From: Hydrogenophilales bacterium 16-64-40
GTDB taxonomy: Bacteria; Pseudomonadota; Gammaproteobacteria; Burkholderiales; Thiobacillaceae
Assembly (NCBI GenBank): GCA_002256995.1
Contig: NCGX01000024.1
Location: forward strand, 1-48,402
Length of the DNA stretch: 48,402 bases
Reading direction: 5' to 3'
Below, piece by piece: positions 11,115 through 20,016 of this stretch; the stretch's first letter is position 1; each line of letters starts with the position of its first letter. Under the pieces are notes generated by a model. That model saw nothing but the letters and a program-made list of their open reading frames with translations. It did not search any database and had not been told where the DNA came from. The position numbers and the translations under genes were made by a program.

Positions 11115-11456
11115 CTACTGTGGCCCGTGTTTGAACGACACGTACGCGCGCAGCCCGCCGGCGATTGAACTTACGTTGGTATATCCCAACTTTTCCAGTG
11201 CGGCGACGGCGCGCGGTCCGCGCGTGCCGCCATAGCAGTAGCAAATCACGGGCGCATCCTTGTCCGCTATCGATGCCGCAGCCTGCTCGGCCAGGACCGA
11301 GAGACTGATGTTGACCGATCCGGGAACATTCGATTTCGCGTAGTCATCCGGCTCCCTCACGTCGATGACTAGTGTGCCGCCCGATACCCTTTCGTCTATC
11401 TCGGTCGGACTCACCTGGGGCGGAATTGCGTTTTCATTTTCAGGCTGGCGATCCAT
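11115..11456 (-). CDS. Rhodanese-like domain protein
   Basis: A single-domain rhodanese of 113 residues, cytoplasmic, no signal peptide. Such proteins carry a persulfide on an active-site Cys and pass sulfur to acceptors. The domain shows GTLVIDVREPDDY near residues 27-39, and the active-site loop is CYGGTR with Cys74 as the nucleophile; Cys72 precedes it. GLRAYV near the C-terminus is the usual last helix. Its partner is unknown. It follows the ppx operon on the same strand after about 33 bp. Confidence 0.9.
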   Translation of the reverse strand: MDRQPENENAIPPQVSPTEIDERVSGGTLVIDVREPDDYAKSNVPGSVNISLSVLAEQAAASIADKDAPVICYCYGGTRGPRAVAALEKLGYTNVSSIAGGLRAYVSFKHGPQ

Positions 11457-11489
11457 GCTGTTTCTCCGGCTTGCTTAAGGGACCGGCGG

Positions 11490-12968
11490 CTAGCCGACCG
11501 TGTATTTCATCCCGGTCGCGTGCCAGTGGGCCGCCTCTTCCTCCAGCGCGCGCTGGGTGAGCGGGCGCGACGCCAGCCAGCCTTCTGGCAGGGTCAGCCG
11601 AAAACGCTTGCTGCTGGCGTCCACTGTCACATCGGGCAGCGGGGCGTCAGCGCGGCTGCGACACAGGATGGCCGCCTGGCGCAGCAGCCAGACCAGCAGG
11701 CGGTCGTTGTCGGGCATGACGGCATCAGCGGAAAACTGCGGCAGCTTGGCCAGCGCGCCGCGCTGGGCGCGCGCCAGCAGCGCCAGGCGTGCCTGGTCGG
11801 AACGGGAAAACCCCGGCATGTCGGCGTTTTCCAGGATATAGCCCGAATGGCGATGGAAGCCGCCGTGCGACACCGACAGGCCGATTTCGTGCAGGCGTGC
11901 TGCCCAGTCGAGAAAGCGCACGTCGTTTTCGTCACCGCCGCCGGCGGCCGCCAGCAGCTTCAGCGCCACCCGCCTGACGCGCGCAGCCTGCTGGGGATCG
12001 ACGTGATAGCGGCGCATGAATTCATCCACGGTCACTTCGCGCATGTCCTGCCGGTGAAAGCGTCCCAGCAAATCGTAGAGGATGCCTTCGCGCATGGCGG
12101 TTTCGGCGACATCCATCTGCTCGATCCCGAGTTCGGCGAACAGGCCGGCCATGATGGCGAAGCCGCCGGCGATGACCGGGCGGCGGTCGCGCGACAGGCC
12201 GGGCAGTTCGAGCGCGTCGACATGGCCGGCCTTGATGAACTGGGCGCGCAGCTGGGCGAGGCCGTCGGCGGTGATGCCGCGCGCCGACCAGCCGTTCTGT
12301 TCGAGGATTTCGCGCAGCGCGCGCGCGGTGCCGGACGAGCCGATGGCCTGCTGCCAGTTGGCTTTGGAAAATTCTTTGGCAATGATCTCGGCCTCGACCC
12401 GCGCAGCGACTTCGGCGGCTTTCAGCGCGGCCTTGTCGATCGCACCGCCGGCAAAGAAGCGCTGCGAGAAATTGACGCAGCCCATGTGCAGGCTTTCGCG
12501 CTCGTGCGGCTTCAGGCCATGCCCGATGATGAGCTCGGTCGAGCCGCCACCGATGTCGACCACCAGCCGGCGGTCGGGCGAGGCCGGCAGCGAATGGGCG
12601 ACGCCGAGATAGATCAGCCGCGCTTCTTCGCGCCCGGCGACGATTTCGATCGGATGGCCGAGCGCGGCTTCGGCTTGACGGATGAACACATCGGCGTTGC
12701 GGGCGACGCGCAGGGTCGAGGTGCCGACGCAGCGAACCGTTTCCGGCGACAGGCCGCGCAGGCGTTCGCCAAAGCGTTGCAGGCAGGCCAGCGCACGTGC
12801 CTGGGTGGCTTCGTCGAGCTGCTTGTCGGCGGCAAGCCCACCGGCCAGGCGCACGGTTTCCTTCAGCGAATCGAGTTGGTACAGCTGGTCGCCGGCCACC
12901 CGCGCCACTTCCAGGCGGAAGGAATTGGAGCCGAGGTCGACCGCCGCAAGGGTGTCGTAGGGTTTCAT
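11490..12968 (-). CDS. ppx: Exopolyphosphatase / pppGpp phosphohydrolase family
   Basis: A Ppx/GppA protein of 492 residues. These enzymes release phosphate from polyphosphate ends or convert pppGpp to ppGpp. The N-terminal ASKHA domains carry AAVDLGSNSFRLEV, the second phosphate motif VVDIGGGSTELIIG, and GSSGTARALREIL. The C-terminal HD-like domain (about residues 310-492) has LDWAARLHEIGLSVSHGGFHRHSGYIL. The full two-part layout favours Ppx over the short single-module members. The ATG at 12968 overlaps the stop of the upstream SpmA-SpmB-type gene by ATGA, so the two are translationally coupled. Confidence 0.93.
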   Translation of the reverse strand: MKPYDTLAAVDLGSNSFRLEVARVAGDQLYQLDSLKETVRLAGGLAADKQLDEATQARALACLQRFGERLRGLSPETVRCVGTSTLRVARNADVFIRQAEAALGHPIEIVAGREEARLIYLGVAHSLPASPDRRLVVDIGGGSTELIIGHGLKPHERESLHMGCVNFSQRFFAGGAIDKAALKAAEVAARVEAEIIAKEFSKANWQQAIGSSGTARALREILEQNGWSARGITADGLAQLRAQFIKAGHVDALELPGLSRDRRPVIAGGFAIMAGLFAELGIEQMDVAETAMREGILYDLLGRFHRQDMREVTVDEFMRRYHVDPQQAARVRRVALKLLAAAGGGDENDVRFLDWAARLHEIGLSVSHGGFHRHSGYILENADMPGFSRSDQARLALLARAQRGALAKLPQFSADAVMPDNDRLLVWLLRQAAILCRSRADAPLPDVTVDASSKRFRLTLPEGWLASRPLTQRALEEEAAHWHATGMKYTVG

Positions 12969-14203
12969 ACGGAGGCACCGAAAAACAAATAGGCCATGCC
13001 AATGGCGGCGAGGATGCCGGCCACGTCGGCGATCAGGCCGCAGGCGACGGCGTGGCGCACGCGCTTGATGCCGATCGCGCCAAAATACACCGCCAGCACG
13101 TAAAACGTCGTCTCGGTGCTGCCCTGCACGATCGACGCCAGGCGGCCGGCGAACGAATCCGCGCCGTGTGCCTGCATGGTATCGATCATCATGGCACGCG
13201 CGCCGCTGCCGGAAAACGGCTTCATCAGCGCGGTGGGCAGCGCGTCGACCCAGCGCGCGTCGTACCCCAGCGCCAGCACCATGCCGCGCATCCCGTCCAT
13301 CAGCAGATCGAGCGCGCCGCTGGCGCGAAACACCGCGATCGCCACCAGCATCGCGACAAGGTACGGAATGATCGTGACCGCGGTATGAAAGCCTTCCTTG
13401 GCGCCTTCGACGAACGCCTCGTAGGCATTGACCCGGCGCCGCACCGCCATCAGCAGGAAGGTGACGATGAGGCCGAACAGCAGCACGTTGCTCAGGATCG
13501 ACGACTGCCGCGTCATCGCCGCGGCGTCGAGGCTGCCGAAATACAGCACCAGCCCGCCGATCAGCGCCGTCGCGCCGCCCAGGTAGGCCATGGTGACGCG
13601 GTTCCACAGATGCAGGCGCTGGAACAAGCCGGTGACGAAGAGCCCGACCAGGGTGCCGATATAGGTGGTGATGAGGAGCGGCACGAACACGTCGGTTGGG
13701 TCTGCCGCGCCCAACTGCGCGCGGAAGGTGAAGATGGTCACCGGCAACAGGGTGACCGACGCAGTGTTGATCACCAGAAACAGGATTTGCGCGTCGCTGG
13801 CGGTATCGCTGGACGGGTTGAGTTTCTGCAGCTCCTGCATCGCCTTGATGCCGAGCGGCGTCGCCGCATTGTCCAGCCCCAGCATGTTGGCGCCCATGTT
13901 CATGGTCATCGCGCCGAGCGCGGGATGGTTGGCGGGCACGTCGGGGAACAGGCGGCGGAACAGCGGCGCGAGACCGCGCGTCAGCAACTCGAGCATGCCG
14001 GCGCGCTCGCCGATTTTCATCACCCCCAGCCACAGCGCCATCACCCCGGTCAAGCCGAGGGCGATTTCAAATGCGGTCTTGCTGCTGGCGAACAGCGCCT
14101 TCACCAGCGCGGCGAAAACGTCGGCATCGCCGAGAAAGACCAGTTTGAACGACGCGATCAGAAAGGCGGCCAGAAAGAAGCCGATCCACAGCGCGTTGAG
14201 CAT
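12965..14203 (-). CDS. SpmA-SpmB fusion, nucleoside recognition/Gate domain membrane protein
   Basis: An integral membrane protein of 412 residues with about ten hydrophobic segments. It contains two related halves resembling the spore maturation proteins SpmA (N-terminal half; MTMNMGANMLGLDNAATPLG is diagnostic) and SpmB (C-terminal half; GSTETTFYVLAVYFG). In non-sporulating Gram-negatives the fused form is common and its function is not established; a transport or gating role is likely from the Gate domain. It is packed between a CobD/AmpE-like gene (6 bp upstream) and ppx (ATGA overlap), which suggests an envelope or phosphate-related operon. Confidence 0.9.
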   Translation of the reverse strand: MLNALWIGFFLAAFLIASFKLVFLGDADVFAALVKALFASSKTAFEIALGLTGVMALWLGVMKIGERAGMLELLTRGLAPLFRRLFPDVPANHPALGAMTMNMGANMLGLDNAATPLGIKAMQELQKLNPSSDTASDAQILFLVINTASVTLLPVTIFTFRAQLGAADPTDVFVPLLITTYIGTLVGLFVTGLFQRLHLWNRVTMAYLGGATALIGGLVLYFGSLDAAAMTRQSSILSNVLLFGLIVTFLLMAVRRRVNAYEAFVEGAKEGFHTAVTIIPYLVAMLVAIAVFRASGALDLLMDGMRGMVLALGYDARWVDALPTALMKPFSGSGARAMMIDTMQAHGADSFAGRLASIVQGSTETTFYVLAVYFGAIGIKRVRHAVACGLIADVAGILAAIGMAYLFFGASV

Positions 14204-14209
14204 TCGGGC

Positions 14210-15127
14210 TTAGGCGAACCAGCCGGCGATGACGACCAGGAGACCCGCCGCCAGCCAGATCGCCAGGCCGCGCCAGATCATGCTGACGGCGCTGTCGATG
14301 CAGTCGGCGTCGGGCGCCTGCCCGGTACCGAGTTCGGGCCGCCACACGGTTTCCCCGCCCACGTTGACGCTCTGCCCCAGGCGCACGCCCATGGCGCCGG
14401 CACCGGCGGCAAGCACCACGCCCTCTTCCAGTTCCGGCCAGGCGGCTGCCTGGGTCCGCCAGCAATAGGTGGCGTCCTCGAAGTTGCCGGCGATGGCATA
14501 GGTCAGCGCGGTCAGCCGTGCGGGCAGCCAGTTGATGGTGTGAAACGCGCGCTGCGCAAACGCACCGAAGCGCCCCCGGCTGCTCTCCCAGCGCCGCGCC
14601 AGAATCGAGGCGCTGCGGAACAGCACCGCACCAACCGGCCCCAGCGACGCCAGCAGCACAAACCACAGCAGCACGCCGAACATCTGGCGATGGCTAGCGG
14701 CCATCACCTGCTCGAGGGTGACCCGGGCCAGATCGTCGGCGCTGAACTGGCTGGCGTCGCCGCCGCGCCAGCCATCAAGCCGCGCGCGCGCGCCTTCGAT
14801 ATCGCCGGCGCGCAGCAGACGCGCAACCTGTTCGGCGGCGTCGCTGAAATACTTGAATCCCAGGGTGAAATACAGCACGGCCACATTCCACGCCCAGCCG
14901 AAGACGGGGCTGATGCCGTCGAGCAGGGTAAAGACCAGCCACACTCCCGCCAGCACCGGCAGCACCGCCAGCGCCCAGGCAATCGCCCCGTGGCTGTACT
15001 CGCCGGCATTGAAGCGACGTTCGAGCCACTGGGTGAGCCGGGTGTAGTGCCGGTAGTACGACAGCGGCTGCCGCAACGGGCGCAGATGCTCGAAGATGAC
15101 GGCGGCAAGAACGGACAAAAAAGCCAT
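14210..15127 (-). CDS. CobD/CbiB- or AmpE-family integral membrane protein
   Basis: A 305-residue polytopic membrane protein. The N-terminus FEHLRPLRQPL and a central EQVMAASHRQMFGVLLWFVLLASLGPVGAVLFR are characteristic of the CobD/CbiB family and its regulator-like relative AmpE. True CobD makes adenosylcobinamide phosphate in cobalamin synthesis, but no other cobalamin genes are seen here, and in this operon setting betaproteobacterial homologs are usually left as CobD/CbiB-family proteins. The C-terminal segments include a final helix AIWLAAGLLVVIAGWF. Its start overlaps the upstream stop by one base (TGATG). Confidence 0.8.
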   Translation of the reverse strand: MAFLSVLAAVIFEHLRPLRQPLSYYRHYTRLTQWLERRFNAGEYSHGAIAWALAVLPVLAGVWLVFTLLDGISPVFGWAWNVAVLYFTLGFKYFSDAAEQVARLLRAGDIEGARARLDGWRGGDASQFSADDLARVTLEQVMAASHRQMFGVLLWFVLLASLGPVGAVLFRSASILARRWESSRGRFGAFAQRAFHTINWLPARLTALTYAIAGNFEDATYCWRTQAAAWPELEEGVVLAAGAGAMGVRLGQSVNVGGETVWRPELGTGQAPDADCIDSAVSMIWRGLAIWLAAGLLVVIAGWFA

Positions 15128-15654
15128 CAGCGGTTCATCTCCAGGGTAAAGCGACCGATGCGGTTTGCCTGGCCCGCCGGGCGATACAGCTCGACCGTCG
15201 GCATGACGATGGCCAGCCCGCGCGCCTCCAGCGTATCGGACAGCGCCTGGTAGGCCTTGGACGGCGCCAGCAGCACCGCTGCCTGCACCTCGGCGGCAAA
15301 CACCGGACGGCGTTCGATGCGGCCTTCCTTCAGGCCATTCGGGATCGGGGCATTCTCGGCCAGGGTGTAGCCCAGCTGCGCGCGCACCTTGCCGTCGGCT
15401 GCGCGCGGGTCGGTCAGGATCACGCTGATCGTGTCGCCCGCCGCCACCTTGGCCGCCGTGAAATGATTCAGCGCCGTGCGATGCGATTTGCGCAGGTTGC
15501 TGATCGGGCCATCGTAATCCAGATAGGCATAGCGATAAGGCCCCGCCTCGGTTTCAGTGACGCTGACCGAGTTGAATCCGCCCCACCACCAGAACACCGC
15601 CAGCAGCGGCACTACGAACGCCAGCACAAACGCCGGCCACTGTTTTTTGAACAC
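15127..15654 (-). CDS. Membrane-anchored GyrI-like (effector-binding) domain protein
   Basis: A 175-residue protein starting at a GTG (15654). One N-terminal hydrophobic segment (WPAFVLAFVVPLLAVFWWWGG) anchors a periplasmic or extracytoplasmic domain. The rest, with AGPYRYAYLDYDGPISN near the start and ALSDTLEARGLAIVMPTVELYRP near the end, resembles the GyrI/AraC effector-binding fold that binds small hydrophobic ligands. No catalytic motif is visible. It heads the operon ending in ppx. The assignment rests on overall pattern and is tentative. Confidence 0.6.
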   Translation of the reverse strand: MFKKQWPAFVLAFVVPLLAVFWWWGGFNSVSVTETEAGPYRYAYLDYDGPISNLRKSHRTALNHFTAAKVAAGDTISVILTDPRAADGKVRAQLGYTLAENAPIPNGLKEGRIERRPVFAAEVQAAVLLAPSKAYQALSDTLEARGLAIVMPTVELYRPAGQANRIGRFTLEMNR

Positions 15655-15729
15655 GCCTGAGACTCCCCGTTACAGCTTTGAAGATATCACAGCATTACCC
15701 GCTGGTCCCGGACTGCCACCCGCCCTCTC

Positions 15730-15735
15730 TATAAT
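15730..15735 (+). promoter_or_regulatory. -10 element for the MBL hydrolase gene
   Basis: TATAAT at 15730-15735 lies 30 bases before the ATG at 15765 in the divergent region. No strong -35 hexamer is seen at the right distance. Confidence 0.4.
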
Positions 15736-15764
15736 GCGTGCATACCTGTCGATGGAAAACCGCC

Positions 15765-16712
15765 ATGCAACGCATTCTGTTCGCTCTGCTCTGCCTTGCC
15801 TTGCTGCCTGCCGCCTGGGCCAAAACCGAACCCGCCACCGTGCCGATGCAGGCGGTGCGACTGGGTTCCCACAGCTATTTCGTTCAGGGCCTGCCGGGCG
15901 CGGCGTCGAGCGAAAACCAGGGCTTCATGTCCAATGCCGGATTTGTCGTCACGGACGACGGCGTGGTGGTGTTCGATGCGCTGGCCTCGCCGCCGCTGGC
16001 CGAAAAACTGGTCAGCCTGATCCGCAAGATCACCGATCAGCCGATCAAGCGCGTCATCGTCAGCCATTACCACGCCGACCATTTCTACGGTCTGCAGGTA
16101 TTCAGGGCGCTGGGGGCCGAAATCTGGGCGCACCGCCTCGCCGAAGGCGCCACCCGCACAGAGGAAGCCGCGTTGCGCCTGGCCCAGCGCAAGGAAGCGC
16201 TTTTCCCCTGGGTGGACGACGACACGCAGTTGCTGGAAGCAGACCGTTTCCTGGAGGACGAGATGGACTTTGAACTGGGCGGCGTCGAGTTCGCGCTGCG
16301 TCACGTCGGTCCGGCCCACTCCAACGAGGATCTGGCGATGCTGGTGAAGCAGGATGGCGTGCTCTATGCCGGCGACCTGGTGTTTCGCGGACGCGTGCCG
16401 TTTGTCGGCGACGCCGACAGCCGCGCCTGGATCGCCGCGCTCGACAAGCTGATCGCGTTCGACCCCAAGGTGCTGGTGCCCGGCCACGGCGCATCCTCGA
16501 ACACACCGCTCAGCGACCTCGTTTTTACCCGTGATTACCTGCAATACCTGCGCGACCAGATGGGACCGGCCGCACGCAAGCTCGTGCCGTTCGAAGAAGC
16601 CTATGAACAAACCGACTGGTCGAAATACCGCGACATGCCGGCATTCGACGAAGCCACCCGGATCAACGCTTATAACCAGTATTTGCGGTTGGAGCAGGAA
16701 AGCGGGGAATGA
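15765..16712 (+). CDS. Exported MBL-fold zinc hydrolase (SoxH-like)
   Basis: A periplasmic metallo-beta-lactamase-fold protein of 315 residues. The signal peptide MQRILFALLCLALLPAAWA is followed by the mature chain KTEPATV. The zinc-binding motif HYHADH is at residues 101-106, further ligands are in GPAHSNEDL and the late PGHG, and YAGDLVF supplies the bridging Asp. The arrangement matches the SoxH/quinoprotein-relay type of periplasmic hydrolase seen in sulfur oxidisers and methylotrophs; the substrate is unknown. The open frame extends to 15738, but the ATG at 15765 gives the signal peptide. It stands alone and is followed by an imperfect inverted repeat that could end the transcript. Confidence 0.85.
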   Translation: MQRILFALLCLALLPAAWAKTEPATVPMQAVRLGSHSYFVQGLPGAASSENQGFMSNAGFVVTDDGVVVFDALASPPLAEKLVSLIRKITDQPIKRVIVSHYHADHFYGLQVFRALGAEIWAHRLAEGATRTEEAALRLAQRKEALFPWVDDDTQLLEADRFLEDEMDFELGGVEFALRHVGPAHSNEDLAMLVKQDGVLYAGDLVFRGRVPFVGDADSRAWIAALDKLIAFDPKVLVPGHGASSNTPLSDLVFTRDYLQYLRDQMGPAARKLVPFEEAYEQTDWSKYRDMPAFDEATRINAYNQYLRLEQESGE

Positions 16713-16726
16713 AGGCAGCCGCGCGA

Positions 16727-16760
16727 GGGTTAAGGCGGCAAATCACGCCTCCGTTAACCC
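16727..16760. repeat. Imperfect inverted repeat after the MBL gene
   Basis: GGGTTAA (16727-16733) with GGCG pairs with CGCC and TTAACCC (16754-16760), with a four-base bulge on one side. There is no T run, so termination is uncertain. It lies between the MBL hydrolase and the GGDEF gene. Confidence 0.35.
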
Positions 16761-16828
16761 AAACTCCCCATAAACCACGATAATAATCAGCTGCCAAACA
16801 ACAAGAAAAAGCTGATTCAGCCCGCGCC

Positions 16829-18433
16829 ATGCTCTGTTCCCCGGAAGAACTCCTGCAAAAAAACCAGGCTTTGTCGAACACCTGGCAGCGTTATCAAGCG
16901 CTGCCCAGCTTCGACAGCTTCGTCGAGCTGGCGGTATCGATCAACAGCTTCACCGAGTTCCTGATCGACAAGGGCATCACGGCACTGCACCATGCCAGTC
17001 ACCAGCTGGAGCAGGTGACGCTGGCCCTGTTCAGCCAGGATGTCGCGCATCCGCTGCCGCAGGACGCACTGGACGACCTGAACGAACGCGTGCTCGCGCT
17101 GGGCCGCATGGCCAACACCCATGCCACGGCGACTGCCGATCTGGCCGAGCGGCGCCATGACCTGCTGCACCCCACCCCGCATGACCTGCGGATCAGCCAG
17201 ACCTGGCTGATCGGCCATGACCAGTCGGCCTGGGCCGACTTACAGGCCCAGCTGAGCTATTTCGGCATGACGCCGCAGTTCACCACCTGGCAACAGCCCT
17301 TGCCGGACAGCGCGGGCGTTGCCCCCCTGCTGCTGCTCGACATGAGCAGCCTGCCCGAAGCCGAGTGGAGCAACCGGGTCCAGGCTCTGCGGCAACGCTT
17401 CGCGATGGGGCAGCTGATCGGTCTCGGGGTGCGCTCCGACTTCGATCAGTTGCAGCAGGCCTTGCGCGGCGGCTGCGACAGTTGCCTGCTGGAAGGCACG
17501 CCCTCGCATGCCATCGTCGAGCACATTCTTGAATTGAACGAACGGCATGATCAGGAAGCATTTCGCGTGCTGATCGTGGAGGACTCCAAGACCGCCAGCC
17601 ACCTGATCCGCCGCACGCTCGAAGAAAACCAGATCAAAACCGAGATTGTCAACGACCCGCGCCAGACACTGAATGCGCTGCGCCAGTTCAACCCCGACCT
17701 GATCCTGATGGACATGTACATGCCGAACTGCACCGGCGTCGAGGCCGCGCGCATCATTCGCCAGCACAGCGAATTCCTCAGCACGCCGATCGTCTACCTG
17801 TCCGGCGAAACCAACGTCGCCCTGCAGGTCGACGCCATGCGGCTGGGGGGCGACCACTTCCTCACCAAACCCTTCAACCCGGTATTTCTCAACGCGATCG
17901 TCAAGAGCAAGATCGAGCGTTACCGGGCGCTGCGCCGTACCATGTACAACGACAGCCTGACCGGCCTGCTCAACCACTCCAGCGGCAAGCACACGCTGGA
18001 CATGTTGCTGTCCAGCGTGTCGCATGAAGGCGGATTCCTGTCGGTGGTGATGATGGACATCGACCATTTCAAGCAGGTCAACGACACCTACGGCCATCCC
18101 GTGGGCGACCAGGTGATTCGCAGCCTGTCGTGGCTGTTGAAGCAGCGCCTGCGCAAGCAGGACATCATCTGCCGCTACGGCGGCGAGGAATTCCTCATCG
18201 GTCTGCCGCACACCGATGCCGAACAGGCATTGTCCATCATGGATCGCATCCGCCATGATTTCTCACAAATCAGGCATCCCGTCGGCGAGCGCCATTTCGT
18301 TGCCACGGCCAGCGGCGGCATCGCCACCTACCCGCTCTATCAAAACGGCGATTCGCTGATCAAGGCAGCCGACGAGGCGCTCTACCAGGCCAAGCGCGAC
18401 GGCCGCAACCGCATCCACACCGATGAAGACTAG
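16829..18433 (+). CDS. Response regulator with GGDEF diguanylate cyclase output
   Basis: A cytoplasmic signalling protein of 534 residues. The N-terminal about 240 residues are a helical region and a degenerate receiver-like segment (TWLIGHDQSAWADLQAQL, LLLLDMS). A true receiver domain follows from about residue 246 (VLIVEDSKTAS), with phospho-acceptor Asp295 in LILMDMYMP, and YLSG and KPF completing the site. The GGDEF domain occupies about 375-530, with active-site GGEEF near 451-455, preceded by an inhibitory I-site RKQD five residues before it. It should make cyclic di-GMP when phosphorylated and be product-inhibited. No histidine kinase is adjacent, so the partner is elsewhere. It is convergent with the TauE-type exporter gene. 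Confidence 0.93.
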   Translation: MLCSPEELLQKNQALSNTWQRYQALPSFDSFVELAVSINSFTEFLIDKGITALHHASHQLEQVTLALFSQDVAHPLPQDALDDLNERVLALGRMANTHATATADLAERRHDLLHPTPHDLRISQTWLIGHDQSAWADLQAQLSYFGMTPQFTTWQQPLPDSAGVAPLLLLDMSSLPEAEWSNRVQALRQRFAMGQLIGLGVRSDFDQLQQALRGGCDSCLLEGTPSHAIVEHILELNERHDQEAFRVLIVEDSKTASHLIRRTLEENQIKTEIVNDPRQTLNALRQFNPDLILMDMYMPNCTGVEAARIIRQHSEFLSTPIVYLSGETNVALQVDAMRLGGDHFLTKPFNPVFLNAIVKSKIERYRALRRTMYNDSLTGLLNHSSGKHTLDMLLSSVSHEGGFLSVVMMDIDHFKQVNDTYGHPVGDQVIRSLSWLLKQRLRKQDIICRYGGEEFLIGLPHTDAEQALSIMDRIRHDFSQIRHPVGERHFVATASGGIATYPLYQNGDSLIKAADEALYQAKRDGRNRIHTDED

Positions 18434-18485
18434 CAGGCGGTCCGCCCCGTGCGGGTGCGCCTACAGGTGATGTCCTCAATGCGCC

Positions 18486-19235
18486 CTAACCCAGGATCAG
18501 CTTCAGGCCGATCAGGATCGTCACGATCTCGAACGCCCGCTTGATCCACAGGTTGCCTTTTTTGATCGCGATGTGGCTGCCCAGATAGCCGCCGATGACT
18601 GAGCCGGCCAGCAGCGCCGGCATCCAGTCCCACGCCACCGTCCCGATCACGCCCAGCACCAGTGCGCCAGTGCCGTTCCAGACCAGGCCGCACAGAATCA
18701 GGGTGTAGGCCACGGCCCGCGTGTAATCGAGGCCGAACCAGCGGATCAGCCAGAGGGTGAGAAACAGACCGGTGCCGCTAGTGATCGACCCGTTGAGAAA
18801 GCCGACGACAAACAGTCCCGCCATGCCGCCGACCAGCGCCGCGCCCTGCCGGTTCCTGGGCGCATGGTCCATGCCGAGGCGGGGTCTGAACACCGAATAC
18901 AGCCCCACGCCCAACGTGAGCACACCCAGCGCCAGGGTGGCGATGCGCTCGGGAATCTGCAGGATCGTCAACGCGCCCAGCACCACGCCAGGCAGACCTG
19001 CGCCGAGGATGATCAGCGAAAAGCGACGCTCGAGATGCGATTCCTTCAGGTGCCGCAGCGTGGCGCCGAGGCCGAGCGCCACGCTGGCGACCTTATGGGT
19101 GGCGAGCGCCACCCCGAACGGCAACCCCAGAAAAATCAGCATGGGGAACTGGATCAGCCCTGCCCCGCCGCCCGACAGCGCCGAAAAAAAATTCGCCGCC
19201 AGCGAGGCGACGAACAGCACCAGCTGGTCGAGCAC
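18486..19235 (-). CDS. TSUP-family exporter (TauE/SafE type)
   Basis: A polytopic inner-membrane protein of 249 residues with about eight helices in two related halves. SALSGGGAGLIQFPMLIFLGLP near the start and the matching GFLNGSITSGTGLFL in the second half are the paired TSUP signatures. Family members export sulfite, sulfoacetate or related organosulfur anions; the substrate is not defined by sequence. The open frame extends upstream into DUF190 sequence, but the real protein begins at the GTG at 19235 (VLDQLVLFVASLAANFF), just two bases after the DUF190 stop. The coupling to DUF190 and CrcB suggests co-expression. Confidence 0.9.
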   Translation of the reverse strand: MLDQLVLFVASLAANFFSALSGGGAGLIQFPMLIFLGLPFGVALATHKVASVALGLGATLRHLKESHLERRFSLIILGAGLPGVVLGALTILQIPERIATLALGVLTLGVGLYSVFRPRLGMDHAPRNRQGAALVGGMAGLFVVGFLNGSITSGTGLFLTLWLIRWFGLDYTRAVAYTLILCGLVWNGTGALVLGVIGTVAWDWMPALLAGSVIGGYLGSHIAIKKGNLWIKRAFEIVTILIGLKLILG

Positions 19236-19237
19236 GC

Positions 19238-19552
19238 TTATTGCGCAGTGACGCCGATTTCGGCCGGCAGCCTGGCGTAGACGAGCGCCAGCCCGGCGTC
19301 GGCGATGACTTTCAGCACCTGGTCTGCCAGCGCTGCATCGACGAAGAACTCCACCACCATCGGCAGCTCGCCCGCCAGCTCGAAGAATCCGGCGTCGTGT
19401 CGGCCATGGCGCCCAAAGCCCGCAACGGCACGGAACGCCGAGCCCCCGCCGACGCCAAGCCCCTGCGCAGCATCGAGCAGCCATTCATACGTCAGCTTGC
19501 CGTGATGGCGGCTGGCTTCGGACACAAACACCTGCAGGCAGACCACGTTCAT
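19238..19552 (-). CDS. DUF190 protein
   Basis: A 104-residue cytoplasmic protein, MNVVCLQVFVSEASRHHGKLT followed by AFRAVAGFGRHG and PMVVEFFVD. This is the PII-like DUF190 family, which very often sits beside crcB and may regulate fluoride or other ion export. Function is not established. The ATG at 19552 overlaps the crcB stop (ATGA), and the stop is almost fused to the exporter start, so the three are one transcription unit. Confidence 0.88.
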   Translation of the reverse strand: MNVVCLQVFVSEASRHHGKLTYEWLLDAAQGLGVGGGSAFRAVAGFGRHGRHDAGFFELAGELPMVVEFFVDAALADQVLKVIADAGLALVYARLPAEIGVTAQ

Positions 19553-19923
19553 TTGAATAGCCTCATCGAATAAAACCCCAGCCCGGTGGCCATAAAAGAG
19601 CCCAGCATGTGGGAAAACGCAATCAGGCCGCCGGTCAGCCAAAGTCCGCGCATCATCGCGGTGACGACTTCGGCGGAAAAGGTGGAGAACGTGGTCAGCC
19701 CGCCCAGGAGGCCGGTGATGAGAAACAGCCGCGCTTCCGGCGGCACGCCGGGGTGATCGGCAAACCAGGCGATGACCAGACCGATGAAATACCCGCCGGT
19801 CAGGTTGGCGGCCAGGGTGCCGAGCGGCATGGCGGGGAATATGGGGTTCAACCACAGACCCAGTCCCCAGCGCAGCCAGGCACCGATGGCGGCGCCGAGA
19901 CCGATGGCAAGGAAGGCGATCAT
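19549..19923 (-). CDS. crcB: Fluoride ion channel CrcB/Fluc
   Basis: A small membrane protein of 124 residues with four helices that forms an antiparallel dimer and lets fluoride out of the cell. Typical motifs are GAAIGAWLRWGL near the N-terminus, GTLAANLTGGYFIG (with the key Asn), and GGLTTFSTFSAE with the phenylalanine path. The frame is open to 19980, but the ATG at 19923 (MIAFLAIGLG) gives the standard length. No convincing fluoride riboswitch is seen upstream. It is coupled to DUF190 by an ATGA overlap. Confidence 0.93.
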   Translation of the reverse strand: MIAFLAIGLGAAIGAWLRWGLGLWLNPIFPAMPLGTLAANLTGGYFIGLVIAWFADHPGVPPEARLFLITGLLGGLTTFSTFSAEVVTAMMRGLWLTGGLIAFSHMLGSFMATGLGFYSMRLFK

Positions 19924-20016
19924 GGCGGCGATGCGGAGGCTGGAGTCATGCGCGAATTCTAGCCGATGCGGTACGGGCAATCAGTCCGGCAAATGACCGC
20001 ATCATCCATTCGCTCG

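Noticed and set aside
19924-20016. Possible fluoride riboswitch before crcB
   Set aside because: A fragment like GCATGACTCC recalls the motif end, but the paired GATGG and CGCT elements of the fluoride aptamer are not present.
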